From: Glossina fuscipes
Taxonomy: Eukaryota > Arthropoda > Insecta > Diptera > Glossinidae
Reading direction: 5' to 3'
Assembly: GCF_014805625.2 (NCBI RefSeq)
Contig: NW_023998414.1
Span: forward strand, 37,726,484-37,790,483
DNA: 64,000 bases
Of the stretch, positions 26,892 through 39,494 are shown in pieces; within the stretch, counting starts at the first letter, position 1; each line of letters begins with the position of its first letter. A program made the translations under genes and the position numbers. The notes beneath the pieces are model-generated. The model made no database searches. It worked only from the letters and a program-made list of their open reading frames with translations, and was not told where the DNA came from.

Positions 26892-27417
26892 AGTGAGTGC
26901 GTATATGTTCAAGCATGTATGCATGGAATCTACAAAATGTAGTTAAAACTGATAAAAGGTAAAAAATTTTCCAAATATTACTTTATAACGGAACAGAAAC
27001 ACGGAGACAACCCATACTGTTCACTGTTCACAATTTTGAAAGCTGGCAGAGAACTAGCAACCATGTTAATAAACCAAATTGACAAAAGTCAAGAGTTGAG
27101 TTCATTAGGAATAAAAACTTTAGCAGTTGATATGGTAAAGGATCTAAAAATTCAACAGAGTTATTAAACGTTGCTACTACCATTACACGATGAACATGCG
27201 ATGAATATACAAATGCATGTAAATCTATATACATGCATACATATACATATATATATATATATTTGCATATGTATAGAGAGATGCAAGCATTTTCTTTCAT
27301 CACTTCATTGTAGATATGACGAAATGATGCTGACTGATGATTATGTAGTCACTGGAAAACAATGAACATTAAGAGATGATAAAATGATTGTTCAGCTCTG
27401 GTGATAAGATGATAATG

Positions 27418-27483
27418 ATAACGACGACGTCGACGACGATGACGATGACGATGACGACAACGATGACAATGATGATGATGATA
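27418..27483. repeat. imperfect (GAC/GAT)n trinucleotide array
   Basis: Interleaved ACG and ATG triplets over about 65 bp. Period three is clean but no gene context is present. Confidence 0.85.
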
Positions 27484-28499
27484 ATTATGATGGATGTTGA
27501 TAACATTTTCTGGTTGGTTCGTTAACTGGTTGGTATTGGTTGAGAGAAGACTTAAATTAAAGTCAACACACGACAAGTTTTCACTACGAAAAGGAGAGGG
27601 TAAAGGAAAACTAACTTTCATTTGTGCATTCATAGAAAAATGAATGACTGATTTTGGTTGTGGTGCAGGAATGTTTAAGTATAAAAATTTTTAATTTACC
27701 GTATCAACAATAAAATTAAACGAATCGTAAAAAATTTTGCAAATAAAATCATTTAGATAAACGAGAAATCATTGAGTTCAAGGAATTAAAGTCAAAGAGA
27801 CATATATATATATATATATATAAATATATAGATAAGTACATGCACGTAAGCTTTCTTTCAACGCTCAACTGATTTTCTATATTAATGCTATTGATGTAAG
27901 AGTGTCTTTTAGTATAAACTTCGAGTTAAAAATTACGATCAACATAACGTTCGGAATCATTTAGGAATTAAATCTTATCTTGTTGGAAAACTTTCCAAGA
28001 ATGAGATGCTATGGACTTGAAGAGTTTCAGCTAAGTATGAAAAACCTTAACATTTCCTTTTACTTTTTTCTTTGTTCCTTTCGTACGTGTTTTTCTTTTT
28101 TGATAATTTCTTTTTAGAAATCATGTTATTGTATTTATTACTCTTTTATTATTATTATTATTATTTAATAATTTAAGTAATCTTTTTTTTTTTTTTACTT
28201 CAATCATTTATTTTTTTTTTTTTCAATTTTTCGCAAAATAAACCCCTTTTTATTAATGAAAAAGAAAAAAATAAAAAAAAAACAAAGACAAAAAATAATG
28301 GGTAAGAGAAAGGGGGGGGGGAAAAAAGTGACATTCTCAGTGTCAATTGATTTGCTTGCATTTGCGTGAAGAATTGAAACCTTTTCATTCAGTCAGTTAT
28401 TTAAACTCATATAGACGTCGCGCTTACATTCATAAATCCTTTCGACCACATTCAATTTGATTATATTGATTAAGTGATTAAAAAGTTGTCAATACAAGC

Positions 28500-28590
28500 T
28501 TTTTATTATTATTATTATTGCTGTTGTTATTATTGTTGTTTTCGTTGTTGTTGTTGTTGTTGTTGTTGTTGTTATTGATGAAGTTGATGC
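28500..28590. repeat. (TTA)n and (TTG)n trinucleotide arrays
   Basis: TTATTATTA passes into TTG repeats with interruptions. They give poly-Leu in chance frames. Confidence 0.85.
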
Positions 28591-28806
28591 CGTTGTTTTT
28601 GTTATTGAACTTTCAACCGTTGTTACCTTTATTTCAAAGTTGCTTTCATTTGTTGTTGCTGATGTTGCTGCTGCTGTTGCTGTTACTGTTGTTATTATTA
28701 TCATTATTATTATTGTTGTATAAATTGTCATTTTTAATCCTTTTTGTTAACCACAATAACCGCATACTCAATGCGGTTTTCCTACAATTTTTTGTCCTTT
28801 TTTTTA

Positions 28807-28868
28807 TACTCATCATCATCATCATCATCAGCATCATCATCATCATTATAATCATCATTATCATCGTC
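28807..28868. repeat. (ATC)n trinucleotide array
   Basis: CATCAT units with ATT and GTC variants over about 60 bp. Confidence 0.85.
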
Positions 28869-29384
28869 ATCGTTTTCAGTACAGTGACGATAATTACATT
28901 TTGTAATACTGTTTACAATAAGTTGCCGTTTGACGCTTATAATTAACTAATAAGTGAGACGCACCTCTACGTATAGAACTTTAATGCATGTAGTGGATAT
29001 TTAGGATTCGCTCTAATCACCAATCACAGATGAAATTATGCTGGCTTCCTAATTCCGTTTCCTACACTTAATGATATATAATATGATACTACCTGACTTT
29101 GAGCCTAATTAACTGCGTTCATCATGTGTACATCCCTCGTTCTTTGAATTCTCATAGTTCAAGGGCTAATTTTAGTCAAATGTTTTCTAATCACAGTTAG
29201 TACGAATTGAAATCGCACAACGGGAAACGGGAAGAACCTCATAACCATGTCGGAAAAAAAAATTTTATATTAAATACTCTACGCCTCTTAGACTAATACC
29301 GTTATCCATGCAACGATTTTTTATCGAACCCAATCACTTTCAAGGGTGCTTGGCTTTGGGCCAAAGCATGTTGTTAAAAATTTC

Positions 29385-29475
29385 TGAAAAATTGCCGGAC
29401 GGATGGACAGACAATCTTATCGATCGATATAATATCAGGTGTGTCTATCTTAAATTCTTCTGAGTGTTACGTGTG
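29385..29475 (+). mobile_element. mini-me-like dispersed repeat copy, partial
   Basis: TTGCCGGACGGATGGACAGA runs into CAATCTTATCGATCGATATAAT, then a tail GGTGTGTCTATCTTAAATTC-TTCTGAGTGTTACG. The tail parallels the GGGTCTATTTCAAGTCCTTC-type tail of the 37.5 and 50.2 kb copies. Confidence 0.5.
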
Positions 29476-30128
29476 ATTGAGTGTTGTTGAATATTGATAA
29501 ACCCTTCTACTAGATGTGTAGGGTATTCCGATCGAGAATTTATTTATACTTGTTATTTATGTATGTCATTTAACTAGCAAGCGGCTAAGAATTTGCCGAA
29601 TATCGAAACAAAGCACATCCAATTTTAGAAGAATTTTGTTATAAGAGAGTCAAATATGTTCACTAACGAGGTCACGAGATTGTCTGACCCCTTTTTTATT
29701 GCCCGTCCGCTAAAGGTTGCGCTATCGTGAATGCCAGCCTAACTTTGGAAAAGCTTAACGAGTCCATTATGTGGCGCATTAATCAGCCCAACAATTAATA
29801 GTTTAATGTTCGGCTTAACTTGAGAAGTTTGCAAATTCTGAAGGGCGTTAAGAATCAAAAAAAAAAGGAAAGAAAAGTGCTAGTCACTAACGTTTGAAGT
29901 CGAATATGCCGTGCCAACCACGGATCTCAAGCCACTAAATTACAATTTTTATTGCATCTAGTCGTTTAAAGAGGGACAATATTGGCTCTGTTGGTTTTCT
30001 ACCTTGCTTTCGTTCCTGTCGTTTCAGCCTCCAGAATGATGATTTATAAGCCATGCCTACGTATACAAGAGGTATCTATGAAAACCGTAAACAATAATGT
30101 CTACGCATTAAAAAATCTTACTTAACAA

Positions 30129-30129
<1 letters not shown>

Positions 30130-30167
<38 letters not shown>
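30130..30167. repeat. (TG)n microsatellite
   Basis: About 18 TG units. Confidence 0.9.
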
Positions 30168-30169
<2 letters not shown>

Positions 30170-31255
30170 ATTCTATACCGCTTAAGTAGTCAAGTTCTTG
30201 GTCTTACAATATAAAAAATTATGACTCGGCAACATATTTCGTAGCCCAAGGCCGGATCGGCAACATTTTCTGAGAGCATGACAGAATATGGTAAATACTT
30301 CCTCTTCTCTATGAACACTTCTTGTGGCCAATACCGTTCAAGATGGGGAATGTTATGGAAAGCGTTTTCACTTCTTCGCTTTATCACAAGTTATCGTTTC
30401 GATAGCAGTCAACGCGTTATAGAACAAGAATGCATTTGCATGGGAAGAAAAATTGTTAATCTCATTAAACAAAAAAAAAAAAAAAAAAAAGAAAAAAGAA
30501 ATTCTCTCCAAACGATTACATATTCTGTAAAAGATTTTTCAACAAAGCATTTCTTATGAACAATCAAAATGAACTTTGTCTTAGAATTAATGACTAGAAT
30601 TATTGACATCTCCCGATAATACACGCGAAGATCGTGCTTCTTTACTTCGCACAAATATAGACGATAGAAACCTTATTCACTAGGGAATGAATCAACGCTA
30701 TACAGTCTATGGAGTTGTTGTTATGACTGAAATTCAAATTTTTTGCATGCAATGTTTTTGACTTTCGTATACAATTTTTATTTTAATGATATTAAAATTC
30801 GAGGTGAAATTTTTGAAGCAAATACCGCATGAAAACGCATTTCAAGTATCGTTCAACTGAGCTCCCATTGAGTGAGTAAATGACTCCTTTCGTTGAGATT
30901 GATCAAGCATTTTTTTTTTCTTTTTTTTTTGATCGGCTTAAAAGATGCCCTAAATATTCGATAATGATATCTAGAGGCGACGGAGAGCAAATTTGTTACT
31001 TAAAACTTCAATTACTTGCAACTTCAATCGCCCTTTTCTCGAAACGTGCTCCGAGCATATTTTAATTGTGAAGCGATTGTTTTCAAACCCTAGCTATTAA
31101 AACGTTGTTTAATGAGGGGCGTAGGATTTCACTGCTTTGTTTGCCTTAACGGATTTTGGTGTCGATCATTTACTGGTTTCTTTGGAAATTACAATTACAA
31201 AAATTTTCTCTTAAATTGATTAAAAAAATTGTTTCACTAGAGAATTTCACAATCA

Positions 31256-31265
31256 GGCATATATG

Positions 31266-31299
<34 letters not shown>

Positions 31300-31480
31300 A
31301 ATATATAAATATATATATAGGCCTTGTCAAGAAATTCTTTGGAATAAATAGGAGGTATATGGCATAAATATATATATATATATATTTGTATACATTTATA
31401 CGTATCTACGTATATAAATATACATAAAGATATAATAGATATATAAACACATTTATATGTACATTTATATATATATATAT
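31256..31480. repeat. extended TA-rich low-complexity region
   Basis: Several (TA)n and (ATAA)n tracts are separated by short unique pieces. Confidence 0.85.
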
Positions 31481-31996
31481 ATTTCTTTATTCGGCATTTT
31501 TAAGATTTTCCTCTTTAAAGGAACAATAAATAATAGACATCGGGTTCGGCCCCCAAGCGAAATGCTTTCCCTGTTCTTTTTGGCTTTTATTAAAATGAAA
31601 CGATTTTTACACGATTCCTTCGAATTTATATTTTACACGACACACAGCAGCAGTCCCCAACCAATACTTAATATTTCATATATACATCGTTGACAATATA
31701 ACTAAAAGAGAATTGTTTGAACAGTGTCTCGTGATCTTTTCTTTATGATGGTTATTGTGTGAAGCTTCGGAATGCATAAACGGCCAGATTGAAGAAGGCA
31801 AAAAATATAAGAAAAAAAATTTCAAAAGAAAGAAGAAGAAAAAATCATAAAGAAACGCACAATTATTGATGATGTCAGGTTTTTCCCCTATTTATCCGTT
31901 ATCCCTCAGAGTTCGCATTACAATGTCAAGGAATTTTTATTGGATTGGTTGCTTGGTTGTCTCATTAATGTTTAAGATATATTCATTTGCAAAGGC

Positions 31997-31999
<3 letters not shown>

Positions 32000-32043
<44 letters not shown>
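32000..32043. repeat. (GA)n microsatellite
   Basis: About 20 GA units with AAAG interruptions. Confidence 0.9.
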
Positions 32044-32046
<3 letters not shown>

Positions 32047-32318
32047 CAATAAATGTGTATCTACCTCGTTATGTCGAATAACTCTGTGCAAGGATATAAA
32101 GAAAACTTAAACTAAGATAATGATTATCGTCACATTATGACGTTTGGTTTTTGGTAAATATTTATTTCTTCTTTTTTTTTTTAATGTTAAACGGAAAAAC
32201 TGAAGAAAGAAATAAAACGAACAAAAAGGAAAATAAACAACCAATGGAATCGAATAGTTGAAAAGAGCTCATATATGAAATATGTTTACTTAATATCAGC
32301 AGTCGGAGCGGTAATAAA

Positions 32319-32348
32319 TTCATTCATTCATTCATTCATTCATTCATT
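32319..32348. repeat. (ATTC)n array
   Basis: About seven ATTC units. Confidence 0.9.
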
Positions 32349-33718
32349 ATTCCCTGTTTTCATTGCTGCCTGAGAAGTAGTACTCTGTAAATCGTTTCAA
32401 TTCAATTCAAATTTGGTTGCATATCCGATAGTCGAAAAAAGGACAAAACTTTGCAGCATATAAACGAAATGTCTACTAATTGCTACAATTTACCAACTGT
32501 CAACGAGATGTGCAACAAGAATCGCATAATCAGCCGCAGCCCCCCAGCAAAAAAAAAAAAAAAAAAAAAAACAAAAAAAACAAAAAACAGAATATAACAA
32601 AACAAAAAAAGCTGCCATGACAACCGCAAATGCATACAACCAAATAAAATACAATAATAGCAACAACAGCAAGCAAAGTAACAAAACATCCCCCAAACTG
32701 CCATATGATTCAATGTTGCTGTTGACGTATTTTTAAAGTAAGCTTTGAAACTAACTATAGCAGCGCATTGCCAATAATTAGTGTCAAGTATTGCAAAGAA
32801 GTAAAACGAAAAAGCCATAAACATACCCGCACACATACATGCACATTCTTTAAATGAAAGCTAAAACGTTTATATGCCCAGGCATACCATTGTTTGTATA
32901 TACCACGTATGAACGTATGTATATATGTATGCACGCAAGTTGGCAGATAGATGACGAAAGTGTTTTACACTTGACTAAATTTGTTAAATTATTTTGTGTG
33001 CAGAACCAGTCACTCAGTCAAACCCGCAATAGTTACAATTAAAATTAAAAAAAAAGAAAAAAAAAAAAAAAAAAAAAGGTTTTTTAAAAGAAAAAGAGAC
33101 AACAAAATTCTGCCTTTCTATAAAACAAATGCCCCGGACAAACATGTGTATGTATACAAACAAACAAGTCCACTTAAAATTTTTGCAATAATATAACAAA
33201 ATGAAGAACAACAACAGCAAAGAGTCGTATTGGTCGTTCCATTAGCAAATAAAGTGAAATGCAAGAAAATTAACCGCGATTGTAGCGTAAGCGAGAAACG
33301 TTCACATTCTTTCTCTACGCAGTCAACATTACTGCGGCGCATAGACAAATGTCCGAATGACAGCTGACTGCCTAGCTTGAGTTGTATTGTTTGTTGTTTT
33401 CTTCATATTGTTGTGTCTCTGAGTAAAAACAACAACAACAACAACAACAACAATAACAGCAGCGGGAAATTGTTGGCAACTGAAGCATTTTCAATTCATG
33501 CAATATTGCACAAAAGTGTCAAGTGAACTCAAATCAGTTGCACAATTGTAGCCGTATTTCACATAGTTGCTGAACAAGGGACATACATTGAATTTTTCAT
33601 GCATACTAGATTTGTCGGTCGGCTTGTAGTGATCAGAAATTCCTGTTAAAAAATTTTTTTTCATTTCTTTTATTTGCCCATCAAATTTAATGTAGGTTGG
33701 CCAAAAAATAAATTCGGT

Positions 33719-33720
<2 letters not shown>

Positions 33721-33749
<29 letters not shown>
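33721..33749. repeat. poly(T), 29 bases
   Basis: Uninterrupted T run. The length may be imprecise because homopolymers are error-prone. Confidence 0.85.
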
Positions 33750-34298
33750 CATTTTATTTTTCTCAAATACAAATATATTTAATAAAGCGAGACAAACCGG
33801 AATGGAAAGAAAGTGAGAGAAGAGTGAGAAGAGTGTGGGTGATCGCATCGGTGGATGGGGGAGAGGCGATTGTGATTTTTTATTATTAAATGGTTTTAAT
33901 TGTGTCTGCCACGTTTGCTGGTAACATTCGCCAAAAGTTGACTATAAACGGCGTACATTAAGTTGTAATAATTAATTGAGATCGAAGTCAAAGAACAAAA
34001 TATATTTATATCAACAATTTACTCCATTTATTGGATTACGATTCACAAAATTTAAGGTTAATATTTATCGGATACAGCTTTTAAGTTTGAAAAAGAGTGA
34101 AAATGATCCTAATTCGATTTGTTTTTTTTTTTTTTTTTTTTTTTTTTGAAAATCAAAAATTAACTACCAACCGAATATAGCTTTCTTAGTAGTTCTACTT
34201 GGCTCCTTCATGCAAACGCAAACGCAGACGCTCGCTCGCACGTACACAAACTTATATGCGAACATTTTATCTACAATAGCATGCGAAAAAAGCAAAAT

Positions 34299-34332
<34 letters not shown>

Positions 34333-34480
34333 AAAACAAAGTAGAGGAGTATGTGTAGACTCTATGGCAGTTATACCATAAAATGCACATGTCGCTTCAT
34401 GTTCGCAACAATATTTAAATGCTTTACAGATTTTACTTTTTCGTTTGGCAGGTTTTTCTATGTGCATGTGCATATGCATG

Positions 34481-34511
<31 letters not shown>

Positions 34512-34961
34512 TTATATGTTACTCTTTTTGCGTTTTTTTTTTTTTTTCTGTTTTCTCTTCTTTTTTTTATTTCGTTTTTTCTAAAGGGTTGTTAAACTGT
34601 AATTTTTTTCTTTTTTATTTTTTATTTTTTTATTTGCTTGGTCTACTCAAAGATATCTATGTAGCAATGCAAGTGCGCGCCTGTAAGATTGTATATGTGA
34701 AAGACCCCATTATTTTGTATGTCACTCATATATATGCATACATACATAAAGCAGACTTGATTGACATGAAGTTGGCCGCAGAAGTGCATTAGCTGTTGTT
34801 GCTGTTATTTTTCTGTAAATGCAGATTATAAATAAAATAAAATAAAATAAAATAAATAAATTTGTTTTTAAGCAATAACAACAACACTAACAACAACGAC
34901 AACAATATTGAATTAAAAAACTATAATATTTGTTGCTTTCTCTTTGCCTTTTGTTTTTATT

Positions 34962-34964
<3 letters not shown>

Positions 34965-35009
<45 letters not shown>
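34965..35009. repeat. (CT)n microsatellite
   Basis: About 22 CT units, followed by TTTA units. Confidence 0.9.
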
Positions 35010-35013
<4 letters not shown>

Positions 35014-35210
35014 CAATTTATTTATTTATTTATTTATTCATTTATTCATTTTTTTTCTTTTTCTTTTTCTCTTCAATTTTGCACATTACTCTCGATCACT
35101 TTTTCCATGATTTATAGCCGCTATTAAAGCTTTTTTTTTTTTATTATTATTCTATAAAAGCTTCGTTGGTTGCATTATAAAGGTATGTGTGCATAAGTAT
35201 AAGTAAGTAG

Positions 35211-35217
<7 letters not shown>

Positions 35218-35252
<35 letters not shown>

Positions 35253-35305
35253 GTATTTGTGTGTGTATGTTTGTGTGTGTGTGTGTATGTATGTGTGTGT
35301 GTATG
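35218..35305. repeat. (TA)n followed by (GT)n
   Basis: About 16 TA units, then interrupted GT and GTAT units. Confidence 0.85.
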
Positions 35306-36129
35306 TATTTGTGCGGTAATATAACCATCTATACAGCACGCAACATCACCAACACCATCACCACTTAACTACGATTGTGTCAAATGGTTTATGTACAGTT
35401 AATGTGTAGACAGATGCGTTGTATTGCTCGAAAGTTATGTTATATCCTCGGTCAGCCATACTCGCATCACAACCACCATTGTTGTCATAGTTATTACCAA
35501 AAACATTTGACTTTTTTCTTACATGTTGGGGAAAAAGTTTGATGGTAAGTGGATTGTGATGTAGCAAATATATTTAATAGTCCATACACATACACACATA
35601 TATATATATATATATAGATTCTTAACTTGTATGCAGTCGTGTAAATATAATAATGGATTTGAAATGAAAAATGCAATCTTTTCATTGAGGCGTGAAAGGA
35701 AACTGAAAACAATTGAAAACTTTGAAGAGAATGAACAAATCGCGTAATAAAATCGAATAATATAAGCACACATACATAAACTGGCCAAAGAGAAGTAATA
35801 ATCTATATATTACATGGAGTGAATAAGTCTGATTTATGGAAATCTATGTAAGGAATATAAACACATTCAGGCATTAGTAAAAGATTTTAATTAATTTTAA
35901 TTAATTATTTCTTATATCCTTCACCTGAGTACACATTACGAAAAAGAAGAAGAGAAAACAAAGTTAATAGAAACCAAAAAAAAAAAAAAACAAAAAATTT
36001 CCCAACATGTTAGAGTTAAGTTAGGCTGAAAATTATATTCATTCGTGGCTCCTCAAAGGCGGACTAGTAAAGCACCTTAGAGACTTTCAAAAGTCAATAA
36101 ATTCTGATGATCATCACTACTAATACATA

Positions 36130-36890
36130 AAGTTCAAAATCAGCTGACCAATAAATGTTAAAGTAGATGACCGGCGTGGCTGTCCTCTATCCGCTTTACT
36201 ATTCAACGTGGTCATCAATACCAACATTCGCATTAATGCTTAGGAGCACCATGTGACCCTTAAACGAGCCGTTTGGTAACTTAGACGACGCAGACGTTTA
36301 ATGCTTGCTCGCTCAAAATAAGTTGAAGCAGAAATTGTACGGTTTCAACATAAACTTACCTAAAACGAAATCTAGGTAACGCTGCAGCAATAGCATATTA
36401 AGGCCGTCTGATCTTTCTGCGAATGGAAGCTCGAAAGAGAACGTCGCGAATCAAGGAACCCTACAACCACGACTAGGTAAGCCTAGGGTCAACTTAATCC
36501 CACCATATCGCCAAACGCACTAAAATGAACATCTTCCATAGCTGTGTGAAATCTGTTGCGCTGTGCGGCCGTGAATCATGGAATGCTGTCCGTTGCGATC
36601 GCAATGCATTGCAGGTGTTTACCAACCAGTGTTTCCGATGAATATTAAAAAAATTCTGGCTAAATTCCATCGGTAACGCATGAGTATGGGCCGGTCTGAA
36701 ATTAGAAAACGAAAATGGAGATAGATTGGGCATGCTCTGCGAAGACGCCGAGCCGATGTCGCTAGAAACGCAATAGACTGGTATCCCAAAAGCAACCGTA
36801 GGCTGAAAGGCCGGCCTAGTCACACCTGGTGTCGACAGAGATCAAATCAGAATCGTAATAAGCTGTTATGCGTTTTGCGAGAATAAAGAA
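36130..36890 (+). mobile_element. decayed non-LTR retrotransposon (LINE), reverse transcriptase and C-terminus
   Basis: Translated in shifting frames, this shows LINE hallmarks in the right order. DRRGCPLSALLFNVVINT is the RT motif G-RQGCPLSP-LFN. LGNLDDADV then CLLAQ is a degraded YADD catalytic region, followed by FNINLPKTK. MNIFHSCVKSVALCGRESWN parallels the family's SCV-S-LLYG-E-W motif, followed by LQVFTNQCFR. Next come a WAGL/IGHALRR-type segment and, near 36790-36835, RNAIDWYPKSNRRLKGRPSH, matching the C-terminal LDWNPQGKR--GRP--TW signature. Stops and frameshifts are frequent, so it is dead. The endonuclease part is not seen. The exact clade is not assigned. Confidence 0.88.
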
Positions 36891-37100
36891 AAGATCAGCT
36901 TTTCATATACTCATCGATTAGCTAGTAAAAGTAGAAAGAAAAGGTGATAGTGTGGGAAAGTTCGAAAATGGATTACGGCATCTTGCGTAAGGAGTTTTCG
37001 TTAGAAAGAGTTCGCAGAATTTTATCATTTTGTCTTTGGATAAAAAAGGAATATAGCTATTAATGTCGCATGTCAAGATAGTGCATGATGCTGCATCGAA

Positions 37101-37142
37101 TTTATGTACCGGAAAAGTCGATTTTATGTACCGGAAAAGTTA
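37101..37142 (+). repeat. short direct repeat, 22-bp period
   Basis: TTTATGTACCGGAAAAGT occurs twice, starting at 37101 and 37123. Confidence 0.85.
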
Positions 37143-37429
37143 TGATTTCGCGGCTTTAGTCTTTGGGGTATCAAAGGCGTTAAATTCGTTCATTACTCCG
37201 CAAAGTGGAGAGAATGTTAAAACACTGCAGTTGGCTACAATGTGCCAGTGAGTACCCTACATCGCTTCCCTAAATACATTTAATAATATAACGAAGAAAG
37301 AGAGCTATACGTGAATTGCTAGAAAGAGTGGATTCTGTCTCCAAACCATTCATCCTTGGGTCAAAACACATCTATATATACCGAATTTCATGAGAATATG
37401 TCAAAACTTATGACATGTAGATTGAACAA

Positions 37430-37560
37430 AAGTAAGCGGGATGGACAGACAAGCTTAGATTGATTCAGAAGGTGTGCTTTGAATCGGAACGTATAATAAA
37501 AGATGGGTCTCTTCAAAATCCTTCTAGGTGTTGCATAATTTCGCACAAACTATTATAAAA
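37430..37560 (+). mobile_element. mini-me-like dispersed repeat copy
   Basis: GATGGACAGACAAGCTTAGA starts the core, followed by TTGATTCAG, TTTGAATCGGAACGTATAAT, AAAAGATGGGTCTCTTCAAA and CCTTCTAGGTGTTGCATAAT, ending TTCGCACAAACTATTATA. The order matches the copies at 18.4 (reverse), 25.2 and 50.2 kb. Confidence 0.65.
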
Positions 37561-37574
37561 AAAGAAACAAATTT

Positions 37575-37577
<3 letters not shown>

Positions 37578-37607
<30 letters not shown>
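37578..37607. repeat. (TG)n microsatellite
   Basis: About 15 TG units directly after a dispersed repeat copy. Confidence 0.9.
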
Positions 37608-37609
<2 letters not shown>

Positions 37610-38412
37610 TCATAAGAGAAAAATCACATTTTTCATAACATCTACAACACATTTCGTAAATGGAAATGTGAAAAGTGCATTTTTTGCAAATGTTTGAGTT
37701 TCACTTAGCACACTTACTCAAGTTTTAATAAATTTCGTTGCTTTAACAAACAAAATTAAGTCATGTATGGAAAAGTGTTTTGCAATCATTTGCAATGACA
37801 ACCGATCCTTTGGGACTGTCGATGAAAGTGTCTAATCTGTGGGCAATGTCGTAACAATCGAACTCCTGCTTGAACGGATAACAACTCAGAGAACTCATCC
37901 AATCAGTGGTAAACATAAACAGTAATATCTGTTTAAATGAAGAATGAAAAAGCGTAGCACATACCAATTTTGGGCTGCTAACATTTATTGGCCGAATTTT
38001 GCCATTTCGTTACTATTGGGATATTCCACCAGTTTTTTCGATGGATTCTATCACGTCCTGTTGTCGTTATCCTTTCTTATTGACTGTGTTAATTGCATTG
38101 AAGCACCTTTTGGAACTATTCGGCGATCGCCTTCATTTGCCTACGTCTCTTCTCTCAAAAGCATTCTTTAGGGATGTTCGTCCGTTTTCCGGCTCCGGTG
38201 CATGGTTTGCAATTACTAGCCTTCCCGTATGATAATCTTATTTGGTTCGAGTCACTTGCAATTGACACTGTAGCCAGTTAACCCTATTGCACCCTATTTC
38301 GGCTTAACAACTAGAAATAGCAGCAAACATTTGCGTGTTGCTAAGAGAATGGAAAGACTCTATTGCATGATCAAGGCAGCCGAAGTGTACACTTTTCATA
38401 CGCATTAAATCT

Positions 38413-38615
38413 GTAAATACCGCTTCACGAATAGCCAGTCCGGCTATCGTGTTCTCGAGTTGAAACTGAAATAAGGTTAATGAGGAAAGTGTCGGAATAG
38501 AGGTTTATTCGGACGTATACACCGCCATACGAACAGCTAGACCGCCTATCGTGTTCTCGAGTTGAAATTGATATAAGGATAATCAAAGAAGTGTCGGAAT
38601 AGAGCCTTATTCTGA
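38413..38615 (+). repeat. tandem duplication, 102-bp unit, two copies
   Basis: Copy 1 is about 38413-38514 and copy 2 about 38515-38615. CTATCGTGTTCTCGAGTTGA starts at 38444 and again at 38546. AGTGTCGGAATAGAG recurs with the same 102-bp offset. The copies align from end to end without an indel, with scattered substitutions. No open frame spans them. Confidence 0.85.
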
Positions 38616-39004
38616 AAAGTTCGACAAATGCATGAAAAATACATCATTGAGAAGAGAGTTAAGATGAAAAGTACTTAACAAAAGTCTCTGAATTGCTCCG
38701 TTGGTCTCGCCTACTACTTCGTACATAGGCGCGAAAAACTATTTTATGTTTATTTTTTATAATATGTCCACATAGCTCCATTAACAAGGGGTGCCTGCCT
38801 ATCCTTTATATATATATATATATATATTAATATCATTGCAATATATCTTAGAAAAGCGTTCTTTCAACTCGTAAAGCTATTCCGACATTAACACTTCTAT
38901 ACGCATCGCTATTCTATAAATTGCTTAATAAATTATGCTACAGTCAACGTGAGTATTCATTGTGTCAAAATGTTTGCAAAGGCAAGGAGAAAGCTTCAGA
39001 GACC

Positions 39005-39090
39005 CCGCAGAGTATACATACTCTTGATCAACAACAACTTCTGAATCGATTGAAGCATGTTCGTTCGTCTGTCCCTATATATTGTAATCA
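39005..39090 (-). mobile_element. mini-me-like dispersed repeat copy (minus orientation)
   Basis: The plus strand reads AGAGTATACATACTCTTGAT, CAACAACAACTTCTGAATCG and ATTGAAGCATGTTCGTTCGT, ending CTGTCC. This order (TATA-like tract, CTTGATCA, a GA-TCGAT core, a GTCTGTC arm) parallels a very common Drosophila dispersed sequence I recall. It fits the mini-me layout of a core between TA-type and GTCY-type arms. Confidence 0.6.
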
Positions 39091-39494
39091 TATTCGTGGT
39101 CGTGAAAATGAAGCTTTCGATTTTCAATTTATCGGAAATAATGCAAGTTTTTGTACACAAGTTGGTATTAAATGTGGTCACAATAGGCGGAAGGATATGT
39201 CTACAGACCTCATATAACCTGAGAATAACTTTGCTTTTAAAAGGGAATAAAATAGTGGTTTATAGCACATCACTCATCACCTAAAGCAAATAAATCAAGA
39301 AAAACATGTGAACGCCCTCTCCTATGGGCGATGCACCTGTACAAAAATGAGAAAAGTTGACCAATTGACTATCCAATATTATGGTGTATTAAAATTTAAT
39401 TTTTTCCGATACTTTTACAACGCGCAGAATTAAGCTTTAAAAATGCCATAATGTGTTTTAAATTCTTGACCAGGAACGCACCTAAGCATATCCG

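Larger units (their letters stand above)
26366..28930. other. intergenic block rich in simple repeats
   Basis: No gene. It contains A32 at 26373-26404, a T run at 26590-26614, GAAT units and TA tracts at 26815-26888, GAC/GAT trinucleotides at 27418-27483, (TA)n near 27805, a G10 run near 28311-28320, TTG/TTA repeats at 28500-28590 and ATC repeats at 28807-28868. Frames on both strands are repeat read-throughs. Confidence 0.6.
28931..31200. other. intergenic block with few microsatellites
   Basis: No gene is recognised. It contains one dispersed repeat copy at 29385-29475, one (TG)n at 30130-30167 and an A-rich run near 30471-30500. The short frames at 30190-30654 have no domains. Confidence 0.5.
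31201..36000. other. intergenic block rich in simple repeats
   Basis: No gene is supported. It holds long TA tracts at 31256-31480, (GA)n at 32000-32043, (ATTC)n at 32319-32348, A runs at about 32550-32580 and 33050-33078, (AAC)n at 33428-33453, T29 at 33721-33749, T and A runs near 34122 and 34302, (TG)n at 34483-34508, AAAAT units at about 34832-34860, (CT)n at 34965-35009, and (TA)n and (GT)n at 35218-35305. Confidence 0.6.

Noticed and set aside
28518..28946. 142-codon poly-Leu/Ile frame
   Set aside because: It is a product of TTG, TTA and ATC trinucleotide arrays.
36494..36823. 109-codon minus-strand frame
   Set aside because: It is the antisense shadow of the LINE remnant, whose hallmarks are on the plus strand.
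38921..39217. 98-codon open frame
   Set aside because: Its middle is the minus-orientation core repeat (39005-39090), so it is repeat-derived.
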